Source: Ophiura sarsii (lineage: Eukaryota > Echinodermata > Ophiuroidea > Amphilepidida > Ophiuridae). From it: a stretch of DNA of 64,000 nucleotides. The position numbers and the translations under genes were made by a program. The stretch spans positions 15,705,992-15,769,991 of the forward strand of contig CM069447.1 of the NCBI GenBank assembly GCA_035610835.1, in the 5' to 3' direction. The notes under the pieces are model-generated. The model was not told the origin of the DNA, ran no database searches, and saw nothing but the letters and a program-made list of their open reading frames with translations. Shown piece after piece: positions 23,750 to 33,439 of the stretch. Each line of letters starts with the position of its first letter. Within the stretch, counting starts at the first letter, position 1.

Positions 23750-24215
23750 CCATATCGTCAACCTGCTTCGATAATTGCCTGACTCATTTTTTCTAGTTTT
23801 GAGAAAACAACAAAAATAGGAAAAGTGAGTTAGGCAGTTATCGAAGCAGGCTGACGATATGTTGAATAGCACCACGAATAGTACAGGTGAATTCCAACAG
23901 GAGCAGTACCTGTTTGATATAATTAGGTTGGGGATATACCTTCAAGTGAAATGTGGCTTGTTATAGGCCTAATACAAGTTAATATGACCCATTTAAAACA
24001 TTTTACATAATTATTTAACAATAGGCCTATGCCTAACTCACAATGCTGAATTAGGCAGAATTGTAATTGTGCATTTATCAACACTTTTGATTGGTCAATG
24101 ACTTAGATATTATTACAGCATGTGCATAATGTAATGAAGTCATGATGTATGCAAACAACTCAATTTTGCTGAAAAGTGAGTTAGGCAATTATCGAAGCAG
24201 GCTGAAGATATGTGG
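23750..24215. repeat. Hairpin plus third copy of its arm
   Basis: Arms 23752-23790 and 23824-23862 are inverses (GTGAGTTAGGCAGTTATCGA). The same sequence recurs directly at 24175-24213. TTTCCCATTTCCAAATA is also repeated at 23723 and 24277. Confidence 0.65.
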
Positions 24216-25125
24216 AACATATTCAATTCTTCTCCTATCTCATTTAAAGAGGGTCTATCGAAAAAGACTACCAAATTTCCCATTTCCAAATATCAAGCGA
24301 AATGAGTCACATGTCGTCAGTTTTTAATTTTGATATTTTTCCATCATATAAAAGCAGGCGGAAAATGCTACAGTACTGTCCAAACTCCACCTAAATTGAA
24401 CTTGTAGTTCTTCAGTTATGAACAATTTACCAACTGAGAAAACTAAGTAAAACATAAGAATTTGTCCCTTCTTTTTACTTTTAACTCAAAAACAATATTC
24501 ACAACATCCGACTCATTCCGCTTGATCGCGTCACATATAGAGTACATACTTCCAAATATGGAACATATATGTGTTCACCAATAACACCATGTTCTCCAAT
24601 AAAAAGTTGTACAAAATGAATCCCTTCCTTGTTTCTTCTATCTTAATTTTCTATAGTCCACTTTGATAGACCCTCATTTAAAACCTGTTTGTTTGAATTC
24701 TCTCTCAAATTCTAGGCAAAACCCCGTTCAATGGACAAACGTCACATTTCTTCCTGGATGCAGTTAAACACATGCGGGCGCACACTTACTAACATCTTAT
24801 TGCGCATGGTTGAAAATGCACAGAAATTCGGTAACCAATCTGCGCCGTGAGTTTGATCTGACGTATTGTGCAGCCCTAGATACGCACATGGGGTGAGGTT
24901 GACCATGCATACTTTACGTGAGGTCAACATAATGTGACGTGCGCTTATTGTGCTCACAGACACGGAGGGGACCAAGTCATCTATTTTTCCCAGTTTTTTT
25001 ATATATATTTTGTCCATCCTAAAATTCTGGAAAACGGAACGTCCAGATTATCTGATATCAAGGTCAATCATCAATGTTTTATTCTTCAGCTGTCCTGTTG
25101 CCCTCTATATTTCAATGTTGTATAC
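24216..25125. other. No gene seen
   Basis: AT-rich intergenic sequence beyond the 3' end of the minus-strand WDR24 gene. Confidence 0.4.
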
Positions 25126-25225
25126 TTCAGTTGCTGCCTAGCAACCATCCACTCATGTTTTAATTATTATCAGTTGCTTAGCAACCATCCACTCATGTTT
25201 TATTCATTATCAGTTGCTTAGCAAC
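25126..25225. repeat. Tandem repeat with GTTGCTTAGCAAC palindromes
   Basis: Two full ~40-bp units and part of a third share CAGTTGCTTAGCAACCATCC and CACTCATGTTTTA. Palindromes sit at 25130-25145, 25173-25185 and 25213-25225 and resemble RFX X-box half sites. On the minus strand an AATAAA (25204-25199) could serve the WDR24 3' end. Confidence 0.7.
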
Positions 25226-25508
25226 CAGAAGTCGCCTGATTCAAGTATATTCGCAGTAATGTCCGCATCCCGTTGGACACATGGGGTTTTTCTCGAGCCA
25301 TTCTTTCATATGTTCTATGTGTCCGCCATGGGAGCAACCTTGACACCAGGCGTACAGGCCCTTGGCAACCAGAAGTCACCAGATTCAAGTATATTCGCAG
25401 TAATGTCCGCATCCTGTTGGGCACATGGGGTTTTTCTCGAGCCATTCTTTCATATGTTCTATGTGTCCACCATGAGAGCAACCTTGACACCAGGCGTATA
25501 GGCCCTTC
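25221..25508. repeat. 144-bp direct tandem duplication
   Basis: Copies 25221-25364 and 25365-25508 both begin GCAACCAGAAGTC. They cover the RING-coding part of the WDR24 last exon and a few bases of 3' UTR. The GCAACC at the junction also occurs in the palindromic repeats just to the left. Confidence 0.9.
25241..25363 (-). pseudogene. WDR24: Duplicated WDR24 RING fragment in the 3' UTR
   Basis: The 144-bp tandem copy of the last exon encodes the same 40 C-terminal residues, [20 protein letters not shown] through GHYCEYT and a TGA. It lacks the first few codons and the splice acceptor. It differs from the real exon at five positions, all synonymous. Downstream of the gene's own stop it would be 3' UTR. 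It may be an allele-derived duplicate, an assembly join of two haplotypes, or a formerly used last exon. Confidence 0.85.
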
Positions 25509-25520
25509 ACTGGAAGATGA
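25385..25520 (-). CDS. WDR24: WDR24 last exon: C-terminal RING of the GATOR2 subunit
   Basis: WDR24 is a WD-repeat and RING subunit of GATOR2, the lysosomal complex that opposes GATOR1 and promotes amino-acid signalling to mTORC1. On the minus strand a TTTGATTTCAG acceptor precedes 25520, and the reading ends in TGA at 25385-25387. The first base completes a Cys codon with the previous exon. The 44 residues begin [19 protein letters not shown] and end GCGHYCEYT. This matches the known WDR24 terminus, in which a [11 protein letters not shown]...W...CP.GCGH.CEY pattern supplies the zinc ligands. The stop is at the expected distance, so the C-terminus is complete. A tandem duplicate of this exon lies at 25241-25363. 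Confidence 0.95.
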
Positions 25521-26177
25521 CTGAAATCAAACAGTAGAGAAAATATGGAAATATTGAGTTTTTAACATTATTATGATATTGAATGTTTCCTATCTCAGCA
25601 ATTATTGATTCTGATTAGAACCCTGCTTAACAAGATTTTCTTCACCCTGATACCCTGGACTTCCCCCTTCCCATCTACCCCTGAACTCGACCCGACCAAA
25701 CATTTGAAGGGAAACCCAAGTTAGTTTCCTAGACCGATCTGGACCGTGTCATTTTAACATGGGTCGTTTAAGCTGCATGATCTTTGACCATGTACCACAG
25801 ACTTATTGGCCAGGTTTATTTACTCCAGATATTTCACACACATGTCTATCATATTCATTATCCACAAATCTGATGAATTGAATTATGGCTATCTTTTCCA
25901 ACCCTATATTTCTTATAATACCTAAATCACTTTTAATTATTGCCGAAGTTGATCATGCCATGATGCACCCAAAAGCTCACAGTGCTACAAATTATTCCAG
26001 CATATCAATGCCAACAGCTCCTTTTCCTGAGTCTGGAGCTTCATCTCACAGCACAACAGGGCGTAACTAGAGTCGGTTATGCCCCCTCCCCCTGTCAGAA
26101 GGCTTGCCAACCCCCCACCTCCAATTTCTTTTTTGAAGACCCTAGTTATACTACTGCGCACAATCATAGACTGACTA

Positions 26178-26240
26178 CAGGGTTAGTAAAAATTGCAATT
26201 TTCAAAAACCAAGTTGAAATTTAAAAAAATGTAAAATGTT
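26178..26240. mobile_element. Fragment of the TACAGGGTGAGTAAA MITE
   Basis: CTACAGGGTTAGTAAAAATT followed by AAACCAAGTTGAAATTT matches the left end of 15071-15376. The right end is missing. Confidence 0.55.
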
Positions 26241-26469
26241 ATAAGCGTAAGATATTTAACTTTGTATGAAAAAATGAAGTTTACATTTGCCTTTGGTGAA
26301 TCATTGTATCGATACACCTGTTTCACATGTTTATCCACGAAATACCAAAACATGCATAAGATCGCAAAATGCGCCACTCATTCAAATTTGAAAACTTAAT
26401 AGATGTATTGGAATTTCATTCATGCTTGTTTACATGGGAGCAAGATAATCAATTTGTTCAAGCTTAAAT

Positions 26470-26815
26470 TGCCCGGGGGGTGCACACTCATGTATAAAAG
26501 TTGTAATCATCTGTGTGAATCCACGCTTAAAAACCACCTTTAACACAGATTACAACTCGAAGAATCATACTCATACTCATACAAAGGATATAAGCCCTCA
26601 AGACAGAGTTTAGATTGACATGAACGTATGAAGTAAGCGCATGATTCAGTTTTTTTGTAAATTTATCCCTACCATTTTGGGGGCTATCTCATTGATGACA
26701 CATGACTATCGCCCCAAGCAACCCTTATCGCGGATTCATGTTGGAAACAAATTGGCGATTTTGATACCCTTAGCACGGGTCCGCGCAGATCCGCGTTCTG
26801 CCACCTATATTACCC
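26470..26815. mobile_element. Repeat inverted relative to 37060-37425
   Basis: GCACACTCATGTATAAAAGT, GGATTCACACAGATGATTAC-type and CAAAGGATATAAGCCCTCAA blocks all occur in reverse complement at 37060-37425. It opens with a G run (CCCGGGGGGTG). Element class unknown. Confidence 0.65.
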
Positions 26816-26878
26816 TTCTAGTATGGCCAAAATGTTTCTCCGACAGGATCAAGGTTTACACAAGAAGAGGAGACTTAC

Positions 26879-27058
26879 CATACGGAGCATGTGTTGGTAA
26901 GTGTAGCACATTTATGTGTACAGGCCCAGGAGACTTACCATACGGAGCATGTGTTGGTGAGCGTAGCACATTTATGTGTACAGGCCCAGGAGACTTACCA
27001 TACGGAGCATGTGTTGGTGAGTATAGCACATTTATGTGTACAGGCCCAGGAGACTTAC
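26879..27058 (-). repeat. Three extra 60-bp copies of a WDR24 exon/donor segment
   Basis: Each 60-bp unit, read on the minus strand, contains the last 51 bp of the exon at 27059-27168 plus its GTAAGTCTC donor. The duplication joint lies in an AAGTCTCC microhomology shared by exon interior and intron start. Splicing to any of the downstream donors would keep the first donor sequence in the message, where TG-G-TAA gives an immediate in-frame stop. One unit has a Thr-to-Ile change; the others are identical or synonymous. Confidence 0.9.
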
Positions 27059-27168
27059 CATACGGAGCATGTGTTGGTGAGCGTAGCACATTTATGTGTA
27101 CAGGCCCAGGAGACTTTATCTAGCGGTTTATTACATCTATTGCACTTGGTGTAAATGGTTGTAGATTG
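27059..27168 (-). CDS. WDR24: WDR24 exon encoding the first zinc ligands of the RING
   Basis: A strong acceptor (TTATTTCTTGCAG) precedes 27168 and the GTAAGT donor follows 27059. The 110-bp exon enters in phase 0 and leaves with two bases of a Cys codon. The 36 residues read QSTTIYTKCNRCNKPLDKVS, then WACTHKCATLTNTCSV, and align with the Cys-rich segment of WDR24 that precedes the CHHVVKG-like stretch. Joining to the exon at 25385-25520 gives CSVCHLPVKG across the splice. The 3' half of this exon with its donor is tandemly repeated at 26879-27058. Confidence 0.94.
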
Positions 27169-27289
27169 CTGCAAGAAATAATAGGTGTATAATGGTAATG
27201 GGGTTAGCTTACATATAAACAGGCATTATCAATGTGTCATGGACCGGAGGTTCAGGCCCGTGTGTTCAATTTTGACTTAAAAAGGGTCT

Positions 27290-27640
27290 GTCTCCATGGG
27301 TGGGTGGGTGGGTGGGGGAGTGGGGGGGCACTGACATTAGAAAGGGGTATAGGTATGTGCCACCCTGAAGACTACCTTATTCACCCTCTTCTGCTCGCTC
27401 TTAAGACCCCCTTTTGGGCCTGCATCAGCTCTTAAGACCCCCATTTTATGGAAAATTCAAAAAATTATAAACATTTGCATTCCAAAGCCCACATTTTTAA
27501 ACATTTTGCGTTCTAAAATCACAATTTTCAGTAAATTGGCGTGGGGGATCAATAATTAAGCCCTTACTTTTTGGCAGAAAATCAGTTCTTAAGTTGAGTG
27601 CCCCCCACCCCCCCCCCCCCCACCCTCGGGTCTGTCTCAC
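27290..27640. mobile_element. G/C-run repeat with GGCACTGACATTAGAAAGGG
   Basis: Starts in a GGGTGG/GGGGGG tract and ends in a C tract at 27600-27625. The GGGGGGGCACTGACATT and TAGGTATGTGCC blocks recur at 39622-39750 inside FReD cassette 1. Confidence 0.6.
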
Positions 27641-27977
27641 ATACATTTTGGAAAATATCCCATATGTCCTTATATGAAATTTACAGAATTTTTTTTATTA
27701 AGACATATTAAAAGTTCAGCATCGTTTGTATCACAAGATGTTTCCATATTATGCGATGAAAATGATGAAGTGAATTTGGCACTTTATTTTAAACAAGAGT
27801 TGGGTTTGATTTCATACTTTAACCCATTGTCATATTAACCCTATCACTCTTGAGTACTACGAATTACTACGATGCAGTGTGCTTGTGTGTCACCGGGCTC
27901 TGCAGTTTTTCGATGAAATAATGGTCCCAGGGTACATAGATGGCGTAGTATACTGAGCCATGTATGGTTTTCCCCCG

Positions 27978-28175
27978 TGGTCTATAGGGATAGATCACCT
28001 GCCTCTGAACCCAGAGGTCAGGGGTTCGAGCCCTGGGGCCCTTTCTCCCCTCGCTATTTGGCCGCGAAAAAATATTCTTTGGAAAAGGTGCCTCGGGGTG
28101 TAGGGTTATGCTCTTGTTACAATGGCACGACAATCGATCATCCTTATGTAGACGCAATAACAGTCGCAATGACGA
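27978..28175 (+). mobile_element. tRNA-derived SINE
   Basis: The tRNA-like head at 27978-28052 holds an A box (GTGGTCTATAGGGATAGATC) and a B box (GGGTTCGAGCCC). The anticodon arm CCTCT/AGAGG has a six-base loop, so it is not a functional tRNA. A non-tRNA body follows. Confidence 0.7.
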
Positions 28176-28282
28176 TAGAATAAGCCACTCTGTGCGAATC
28201 CAATGACTGATGATCGATCAAATTTCTTACATGTTTTGAAATGGTTGAATCAGTCTCCATTTAATAGAGACGATCGATCATC

Positions 28283-28520
28283 TTAACACTTTCCATGCAG
28301 CTATTGGTTTTACCATAATACAAAACAGATTTTTCAGAAACCTTTGGTCAGATTTCCAGGTCTATCTCAAGGATTACTGAACCAATATTAGGCATTTGTA
28401 CTTATTTTAATGCATTTCTCATGGTGATTCCAAATATGGTAATGAAATTCAATAATTTTGACATATTTGAAACATTTTGTGACATTTTGGAATGTCGTCT
28501 GCCACGTGGAAAGTGCTAAG
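28283..28520. mobile_element. Family B MITE copy 4
   Basis: Starts TTAACACTTTCCATGCAGCT and ends GCCACGTGGAAAGTGCTAAG. The body is the same as copies 1 and 2. Confidence 0.8.
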
Positions 28521-29419
28521 ATCAATCATCTAGCCAGTGTGAAAAGGCTACTGTAAAAGTAGAAATTTTCATATGAATTTCTCTAGTATAATATTGGTAG
28601 CTATCATAGCACTTTAATTCAGCCATATAACAGCGTGATGTTGCTGGTTATATGCTTTGTTGACTTTTAACAACTGAGAACAATACAAAGTCAATAACCA
28701 ATCTATTGTCTGTTACGCATTACACCTACACACAAATTGTGAAAATGCTCAATAAATTTAAACCAAGTTGCACTCTTTTAATCATAGTTTCTCTCATTTA
28801 TCTCTGTCGAGAAGTTAAAAGACATGGTTGGAAAGAGGAAGATTTCTGCTTTCAATCAAATGTAAATTTTATATAACAGGGAACTATTTGACCTATTTTC
28901 TCGTGTGAGAAAAAATTGGTTCAAGATATTTCATGTTCATCCCTGATTCTGCACAATCGAATGACTCAACTCTAATTGGTTTATTTTTCATCTCTAAATC
29001 CTCTGACCTTCGTTTTGACCAATCATTATGACTTTTACAGACATGAGAATAGAGTCCCTGCTCGCCTAATCAGAACTTAAACTAAGTTTATTGGCCATCG
29101 GGTCGCAAAGTTACAACATTTAGGGATCGTTTTGGAAGTGCGTATTTGCCGAAAATAGCATTGATGCACTGTAAAACGAACCAAACTAGCACTTTTCACT
29201 TTGAGATCCTCCTAACGGTAGATTTTTTTAAAAATACAAATAATATACTAAAAAAAGCATAACAATATCAGCTTCATTTTACAACAACAACGAAAATTAT
29301 AGGATATTTGATCGCTGAGCTATGATTTTTAGACCTTAGAAATCTGATGATTTTAGGGGCAAAAACTGTGAAAGGCAGCGCACGGTTGATTTTTCTCTTA
29401 AGTTGCGCTAAGAAATTCA
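28521..29419. other. WDR24 intron, no further feature
   Basis: AT-rich. A TACTGTAAAAG MITE fragment sits at 28550-28575. Confidence 0.4.
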
Positions 29420-29614
29420 TATGCGCGGGTTTTTTATTTTCGCGAAGTTTGCGAATCAATCCTCATCCGCGAAAATATAAACTTGCGAAAATTATTGACT
29501 TCCATTGACTTTTGTTCACAAATGTTGAAAAACGCGAAAATAAAAAAACGCGAAATGCCTGTTATGACCATTTTCGTGAAAATATTTATCGCGAAAATAT
29601 TGACTTTTACAGTA
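29420..29614. mobile_element. TACTGTAAAAG/CGCG MITE copy 3, abutting a splice donor
   Basis: CGCGAAAATATTGACTTTTA plus CAGTA forms the right end. It lies about 11 bp into the WDR24 intron that begins below 29626. The left end is degraded. Confidence 0.7.
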
Positions 29615-29625
29615 TATTTATTCAC

Positions 29626-29711
29626 CTGATTTAGAAGTCCCACTTCTAGATGGGCACTCAGCTTTACTATCTCTGTAGCAACGCACCATAATTTAAACCG
29701 GCCGAGTAAAT
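29626..29711 (-). CDS. WDR24: WDR24 exon (helical segment before the RING)
   Basis: An acceptor TTTTATTTTTACAG precedes 29711 and the donor GTGAAT follows 29626. The 86-bp exon begins with two bases that complete an Asp codon and ends in phase 0. It reads LLGRFKLWCVATEIVKLSAH and ends GLLNQ, matching the DLLQRF-LWN...VVKLS...LNQ region of WDR24. The next exon downstream continues in frame at 27168. Confidence 0.93.
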
Positions 29712-29764
29712 CTGTAAAAATAAAAGTAATGATAACAACAATAGTCATTTATATATAACACTTA

Positions 29765-30303
29765 TGCACTTATCAATTGCATCCCTGGCCCCGGGGGACC
29801 TGGGATAGCGGAGATTAGGTCCTGGACGTACAAATTGCCCATGTGAAGTCCCGGCTACAATCGTGTACGGTCCCCGCAGGGCCGGGCACCATTTTTTGTA
29901 TGTCCCCGCTACAGTTCCGGCCCCCTTTGCCAGGACAAAGTGTACAGTCCCGGCCACCCATTTCCCAGGACAAAGTATTCACCCGGCTACAGTCCCAAGG
30001 TCGCTTATTTCTTTCTGCAACCATAACGGAATGCATTTCTATGTGTTCCCTATGTGTTATTAGGCTTATTCCGTCAAGCACATCGCATCTCTATCTTATT
30101 TATAGCACGCGCCCGAGGTGTACATTTGTGTACCTTAGCGTACGTCCCCGCTACACGCCCCGGCTAGTGGGTGCACAGTTTGTACGTTCGCGTACACTCC
30201 CCGCATAGCCGGGCATCATTTTTTGTACACTCTTGTACGGTCCCCGCATGGTCCCCGCCATGCCCCGGGTCCCCAGGGGCTGGGCTTGCAATTGATAAGT
30301 GCA
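29765..30303. mobile_element. GC-rich 539-bp MITE flanked by TTA, copy 1
   Basis: TGCACTTATCAATTGCATCC and its inverse form the ends, with TTA at 29762-29764 and 30304-30306, consistent with a Harbinger-type target duplication. The interior is packed with CCCCGG and GTCCCGGC motifs and is far more GC-rich than its surroundings. Copy 2 is at 60161-60689. Confidence 0.88.
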
Positions 30304-31079
30304 TTATACAACCATTAAGTTAAACCAACTTAGGTGAACAATGACACAAAAAGATATTACAATTAAAATAATTTTATAGCCATAAAAACACACAATACCA
30401 TATATTTTTAAATAAACGCCCCTGAGATGTGGCATTTTTGAAAGTTTTTTTTATTTATTGGGGGTCATTTTTCAAGCGCTAATACCGATAAAACGACCCG
30501 GGAAAAGTGTACATTTATAGGTCCCAGATTCTGGACTGTACTAATATCATCATGCAATACTGGTAAACCAGTATCTGGGACCTAAAGTACACTTTTTCCT
30601 CACCCTAATTTCGACTTGTTCACATTGCTTTATTTATTTTTTGTTATACAAGGAATTCAGTTGCTTCAGACTCCATAAGTTGCTGAAATATTATTTTCCT
30701 ATACCACGCCATGTTGAGCGTCACTCGCTACATTGGCGCTATATTGTCGATCCAATCGCGCATTGTGCTGCATCTCGCATCATATTTGGACCAATTTTAT
30801 CTCAAAAATGTTTTAATCTCATGATTTATAGCCAAGAAGCTCAACTTTGCAGGCAAATTTGTTGTATTTTAAGACAAGAAAGGTGACATTCACATACCTT
30901 GTTCTATCAAATTTGTATGGGGGCGTTTGTTTGAGGGTTATTTCCATCACAAAAATGAGTGGAGGTGTTTATAGTAGAGGGGTGTCCATTACAGAATATA
31001 CGGTATGTCGTATTTACACTGTAAAATAAAGTATTATAGATATTTTTAAACAGGTTCGCCGTCGTAGATAGAAAACAGG
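30304..31079. other. WDR24 intron with a small inverted repeat
   Basis: An inverted repeat at about 30499-30600 has GGAAAAGTGTACATTTATAG and GGTCCCAGATTCTGG against their inverses. No exon was found. Confidence 0.5.
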
Positions 31080-31176
31080 CAACTTGGGAAAACGATCTCG
31101 CCCAGGAATCGAACTCAGGACCTCATGCTTACAGTGCATGTGCCTTATCCATCCATTGGACCACAAGACCTCACAT
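31080..31176 (-). mobile_element. tRNA-like SINE head
   Basis: On the minus strand, TCTTGTGGTCCAATGGATGG (A-box region), a perfect CATGC/GCATG anticodon stem and a B box GAGTTCGATTCCT. The acceptor and T stems do not pair and base 33 is C, so it is a SINE or pseudo-tRNA, not a working tRNA. Confidence 0.7.
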
Positions 31177-31361
31177 TGTAAAGCATCTGAAATTCAACAC
31201 CTAAGCGATCACGTACACAATAAAGTGTTCTATATTAACCAAATGATGCCTTTCATTCCGTCAACGACTTGAAACATGTGTGGGACCTTAAGAACAGTGT
31301 TTCCATATTGTACATGTGAGAGATACACTTTAACGGTATTCAGTGATTGGCAGTTACAGGG

Positions 31362-31700
31362 TTAAAGGCATATTATGCGATCTTTTCCACGGGACACCCT
31401 CTATCCTTGATCTTTTTTAAAGCAGATTTTCTTGCAGATTTACATTTCTGATCATAAATCATAAAGATATTCTGAGTAACAGGGTGATACAATTCCTAAT
31501 TACTTCAAAATCATGGTTTGAGAGTGAATTAAGAGTAAACATAAACTGTCCTGATTTTGAAGTAATTAGGAATCGTATCGCTCTGTAACTCAGAATATAT
31601 TCATGATTTATGATCAGAAATTTAAATCTGCAAGAAAATCTGCTTTCAAAACCAAATCAAGGATAGAGGGCGTCTCATGAAAAAGATTGCATAATAAGCC
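31362..31700. mobile_element. Foldback MITE, family A copy 3
   Basis: Starts TTAAAGGCATATTATGCGAT. Inner arms CTAATTACTTCAAAATCA and the inverse match copies 1 and 2. It lies about 30 bp from the donor of the WDR24 exon at 31731. Confidence 0.85.
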
Positions 31701-31730
31701 TAGATGAACCTAAAGAAGGGTTAAACTTAC

Positions 31731-31833
31731 CTATATATGACATAAACCAATGTTCTTGACTCTCCCTGTCGACTTTCTTGAGTATCCGATCCCCTAACAC
31801 AACTATGATAGAAACACAGGTCTGGACATCGCC
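31731..31833 (-). CDS. WDR24: WDR24 exon (helical segment, GDVQ...EHW)
   Basis: A TTTGACTGACAG acceptor precedes 31833 and the donor GTAAGT follows 31731. The 103-bp exon starts in phase 0 and ends with the first base of an Asp codon. It reads GDVQTCVSIIVVLGDRILKK and ends ESQEHWFMSYI, matching the GDVQMAVSVLIVLGER...TQEHWYTSYID region of WDR24. The family-typical QM is QT here. It joins the exon ending at 34757 so that ADQ-GDVQ is restored. Confidence 0.95.
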
Positions 31834-31917
31834 CTGTCAGTCAAAGATACAAACAAAATTCAATTATTACAAATAAGATAACAACCACATAATATACAGG
31901 CTCAGGCGACGAATAAA

Positions 31918-32138
31918 AGAAAACCCCGGTTCTACGGGCCCGACCGACCCTCTTTTTTAGAAATTGGTGAAAAAAATGTTCTTGTGCAAATGAATACCGA
32001 TCCCACTTTCCTTGTCAAAAAACGGCAATATATATACAATTTTGGGTACTTTTATCGGTAAGTTTGATGGGGGAAAAGCAACGAAAAAAGCCAGAGTGAC
32101 TGACCCAAACTGAGAGATCCATTTGTCCGTAGAACAGG
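31918..32138. mobile_element. ACAGGGTTT/GACCGACC element
   Basis: CCCGGTTCTACGGGCCCGAC at the left faces GTCCGTAGAACAGGGTTTTT at the right. Related to 20848-21090 and to copies in 40074-40480 and 43470-43700. Confidence 0.7.
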
Positions 32139-32410
32139 GTTTTTAACACTTTTTCCATGGTGCTATTAGTTTTACCATATACAAAACAGATTTGTCTGTC
32201 TATCTTAAGGGTCCATATCCAAACTCTCAGTGCTTTTAAATCATTTTTCTAGCGATTTAAAAGCGCTTTTCCAACGGTATTTCGTTGGAAAAGCGCTTTT
32301 AAATCGCTAGAAAAATGATTTAAAAGCACTGAGAGTTTGGATATGGACCCTAAGAATTACTGAGCCAATAGGCATATGTTTATACTTATTTCAATGCATT
32401 TCTAATGGGG
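32139..32410. mobile_element. Family B MITE copy 5, split by a nested palindrome
   Basis: TTTAACACTTTTTCCATGGT opens the element. The body breaks at TATCTTAA and resumes at TAAGAATTACTGA. Removing the insert at 32209-32350 restores the TATCTTAAGAATTACTGA seen, with one change, in copies 1 and 2. Confidence 0.85.
32209..32350. mobile_element. Perfect 68-bp palindromic MITE nested in a MITE
   Basis: Arms 32209-32276 and 32283-32350 are exact reverse complements over 68 bp with a 6-nt loop, ending GGGTCCATATCC. TAA flanks both sides, consistent with a Harbinger-type 3-bp target duplication. The lack of any arm mismatch points to recent insertion or arm-to-arm correction. Confidence 0.95.
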
Positions 32411-32859
32411 AAATTCGTAGCCTGCTTAAGCAACTTGTGAGTATTAAAGGGACATTAAGTGGTGTTGACAATTTTAAATGTTTAAAAATTTACTTCAGAA
32501 TTCAAGATGAACATTAAAAATTGCCATTATTGTTGTTTCTACTAACAAAAACACAGCAAAACTTGATTAAAACAATACCATCTCTATCAATGCAATTCAT
32601 TAAAAAACGCCCTCTATGCAAATATGGTTCACGTTATGTATCACGCGTACTGCAGGGGGATACTGTCAGATGTAAAATACTGATCGGGCCTGATCAGCAT
32701 TTTTGAATCGACGTTTTGTTGTACAAAGAGAGCTGATATTTCTTAATCCTTAATACAATTGTAAAAATAAATAAATCCTAGTTTTTATCATATATTTTTG
32801 TAATTGAGGGCGCTACCTCCACCACATCTCTTAATGCCCCTTTAAAACACTTCTATATG

Positions 32860-33140
32860 GTACTTGAACAATGCCAGTTGATTAAAAGTTTGACAGTGTA
32901 TTTGTCAAAATGTAATACTCCATTGAACCGAGACGACAGAGTTTCAATACACAATATATAGTGACGAATTTGGCTCATTGAAATTGAGACATCCCCATAA
33001 AATGCAATACTTCATTGAACAGACAACAAAGTTGTTCTTTTAAACACAAAAAGTGACGAATTTGGCACATTGGAATTCTCAAGCAATTAGTTTTCGAGCA
33101 CTGAAACAAGTGATTGCTACAAATGGGGTATCGTTGGAAA
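32860..33140. mobile_element. Repeat related to 59079-59507
   Basis: AATACTTCATTGAACAGACA, GACGAATTTGGCACATT and CAAGTGATTGCTACAAAT blocks recur, diverged, in the inverted-repeat element near 59.1-59.5 kb. Confidence 0.5.
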
Positions 33141-33439
33141 GATGAAGACATCAGCGAATGGAAAGCCATTGATAATGTAACACAATATGAATATATCACA
33201 AAAGATTTGACAAAGATTTGGCGATCTATCTGTAGACAGAAATGTCCTAACCTTTTTGAGAACTCTATACAGTGGGAATCCACTGCTCCAATACGAATTC
33301 AAATGTGAAAATGAATGACAACATTCTATGCATGGTTTATATCTGCTATAAGATCTGGCACATCGCTTCTAAAGTAACCATTCATACACATAGATTAACT
33401 AATTAACAGTATGATTAGAATTTAGAATAAAAGAATATC

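Noticed and set aside
25214..25524. 95- and 83-codon + frames over the 144-bp duplication
   Set aside because: Antisense of the RING-coding exon; conservation (silent changes only) follows the minus-strand frame.
26879..27112. CRISPR-like direct repeats
   Set aside because: Contiguous 60-bp copies without spacers in a spliced gene. The 21-bp and 180-bp arrays are also spacer-free.
26641..27123. 160-codon + frame with four copies of DLPYGACVGERSTFMCTGPG
   Set aside because: It is the antisense of the WDR24 exon repeats plus part of a dispersed repeat. The minus strand has the splice sites and the conserved protein.
29815..30208. Overlapping 60-121-codon frames on both strands
   Set aside because: They fall inside the GC-rich MITE, where stop codons are rare because of composition.
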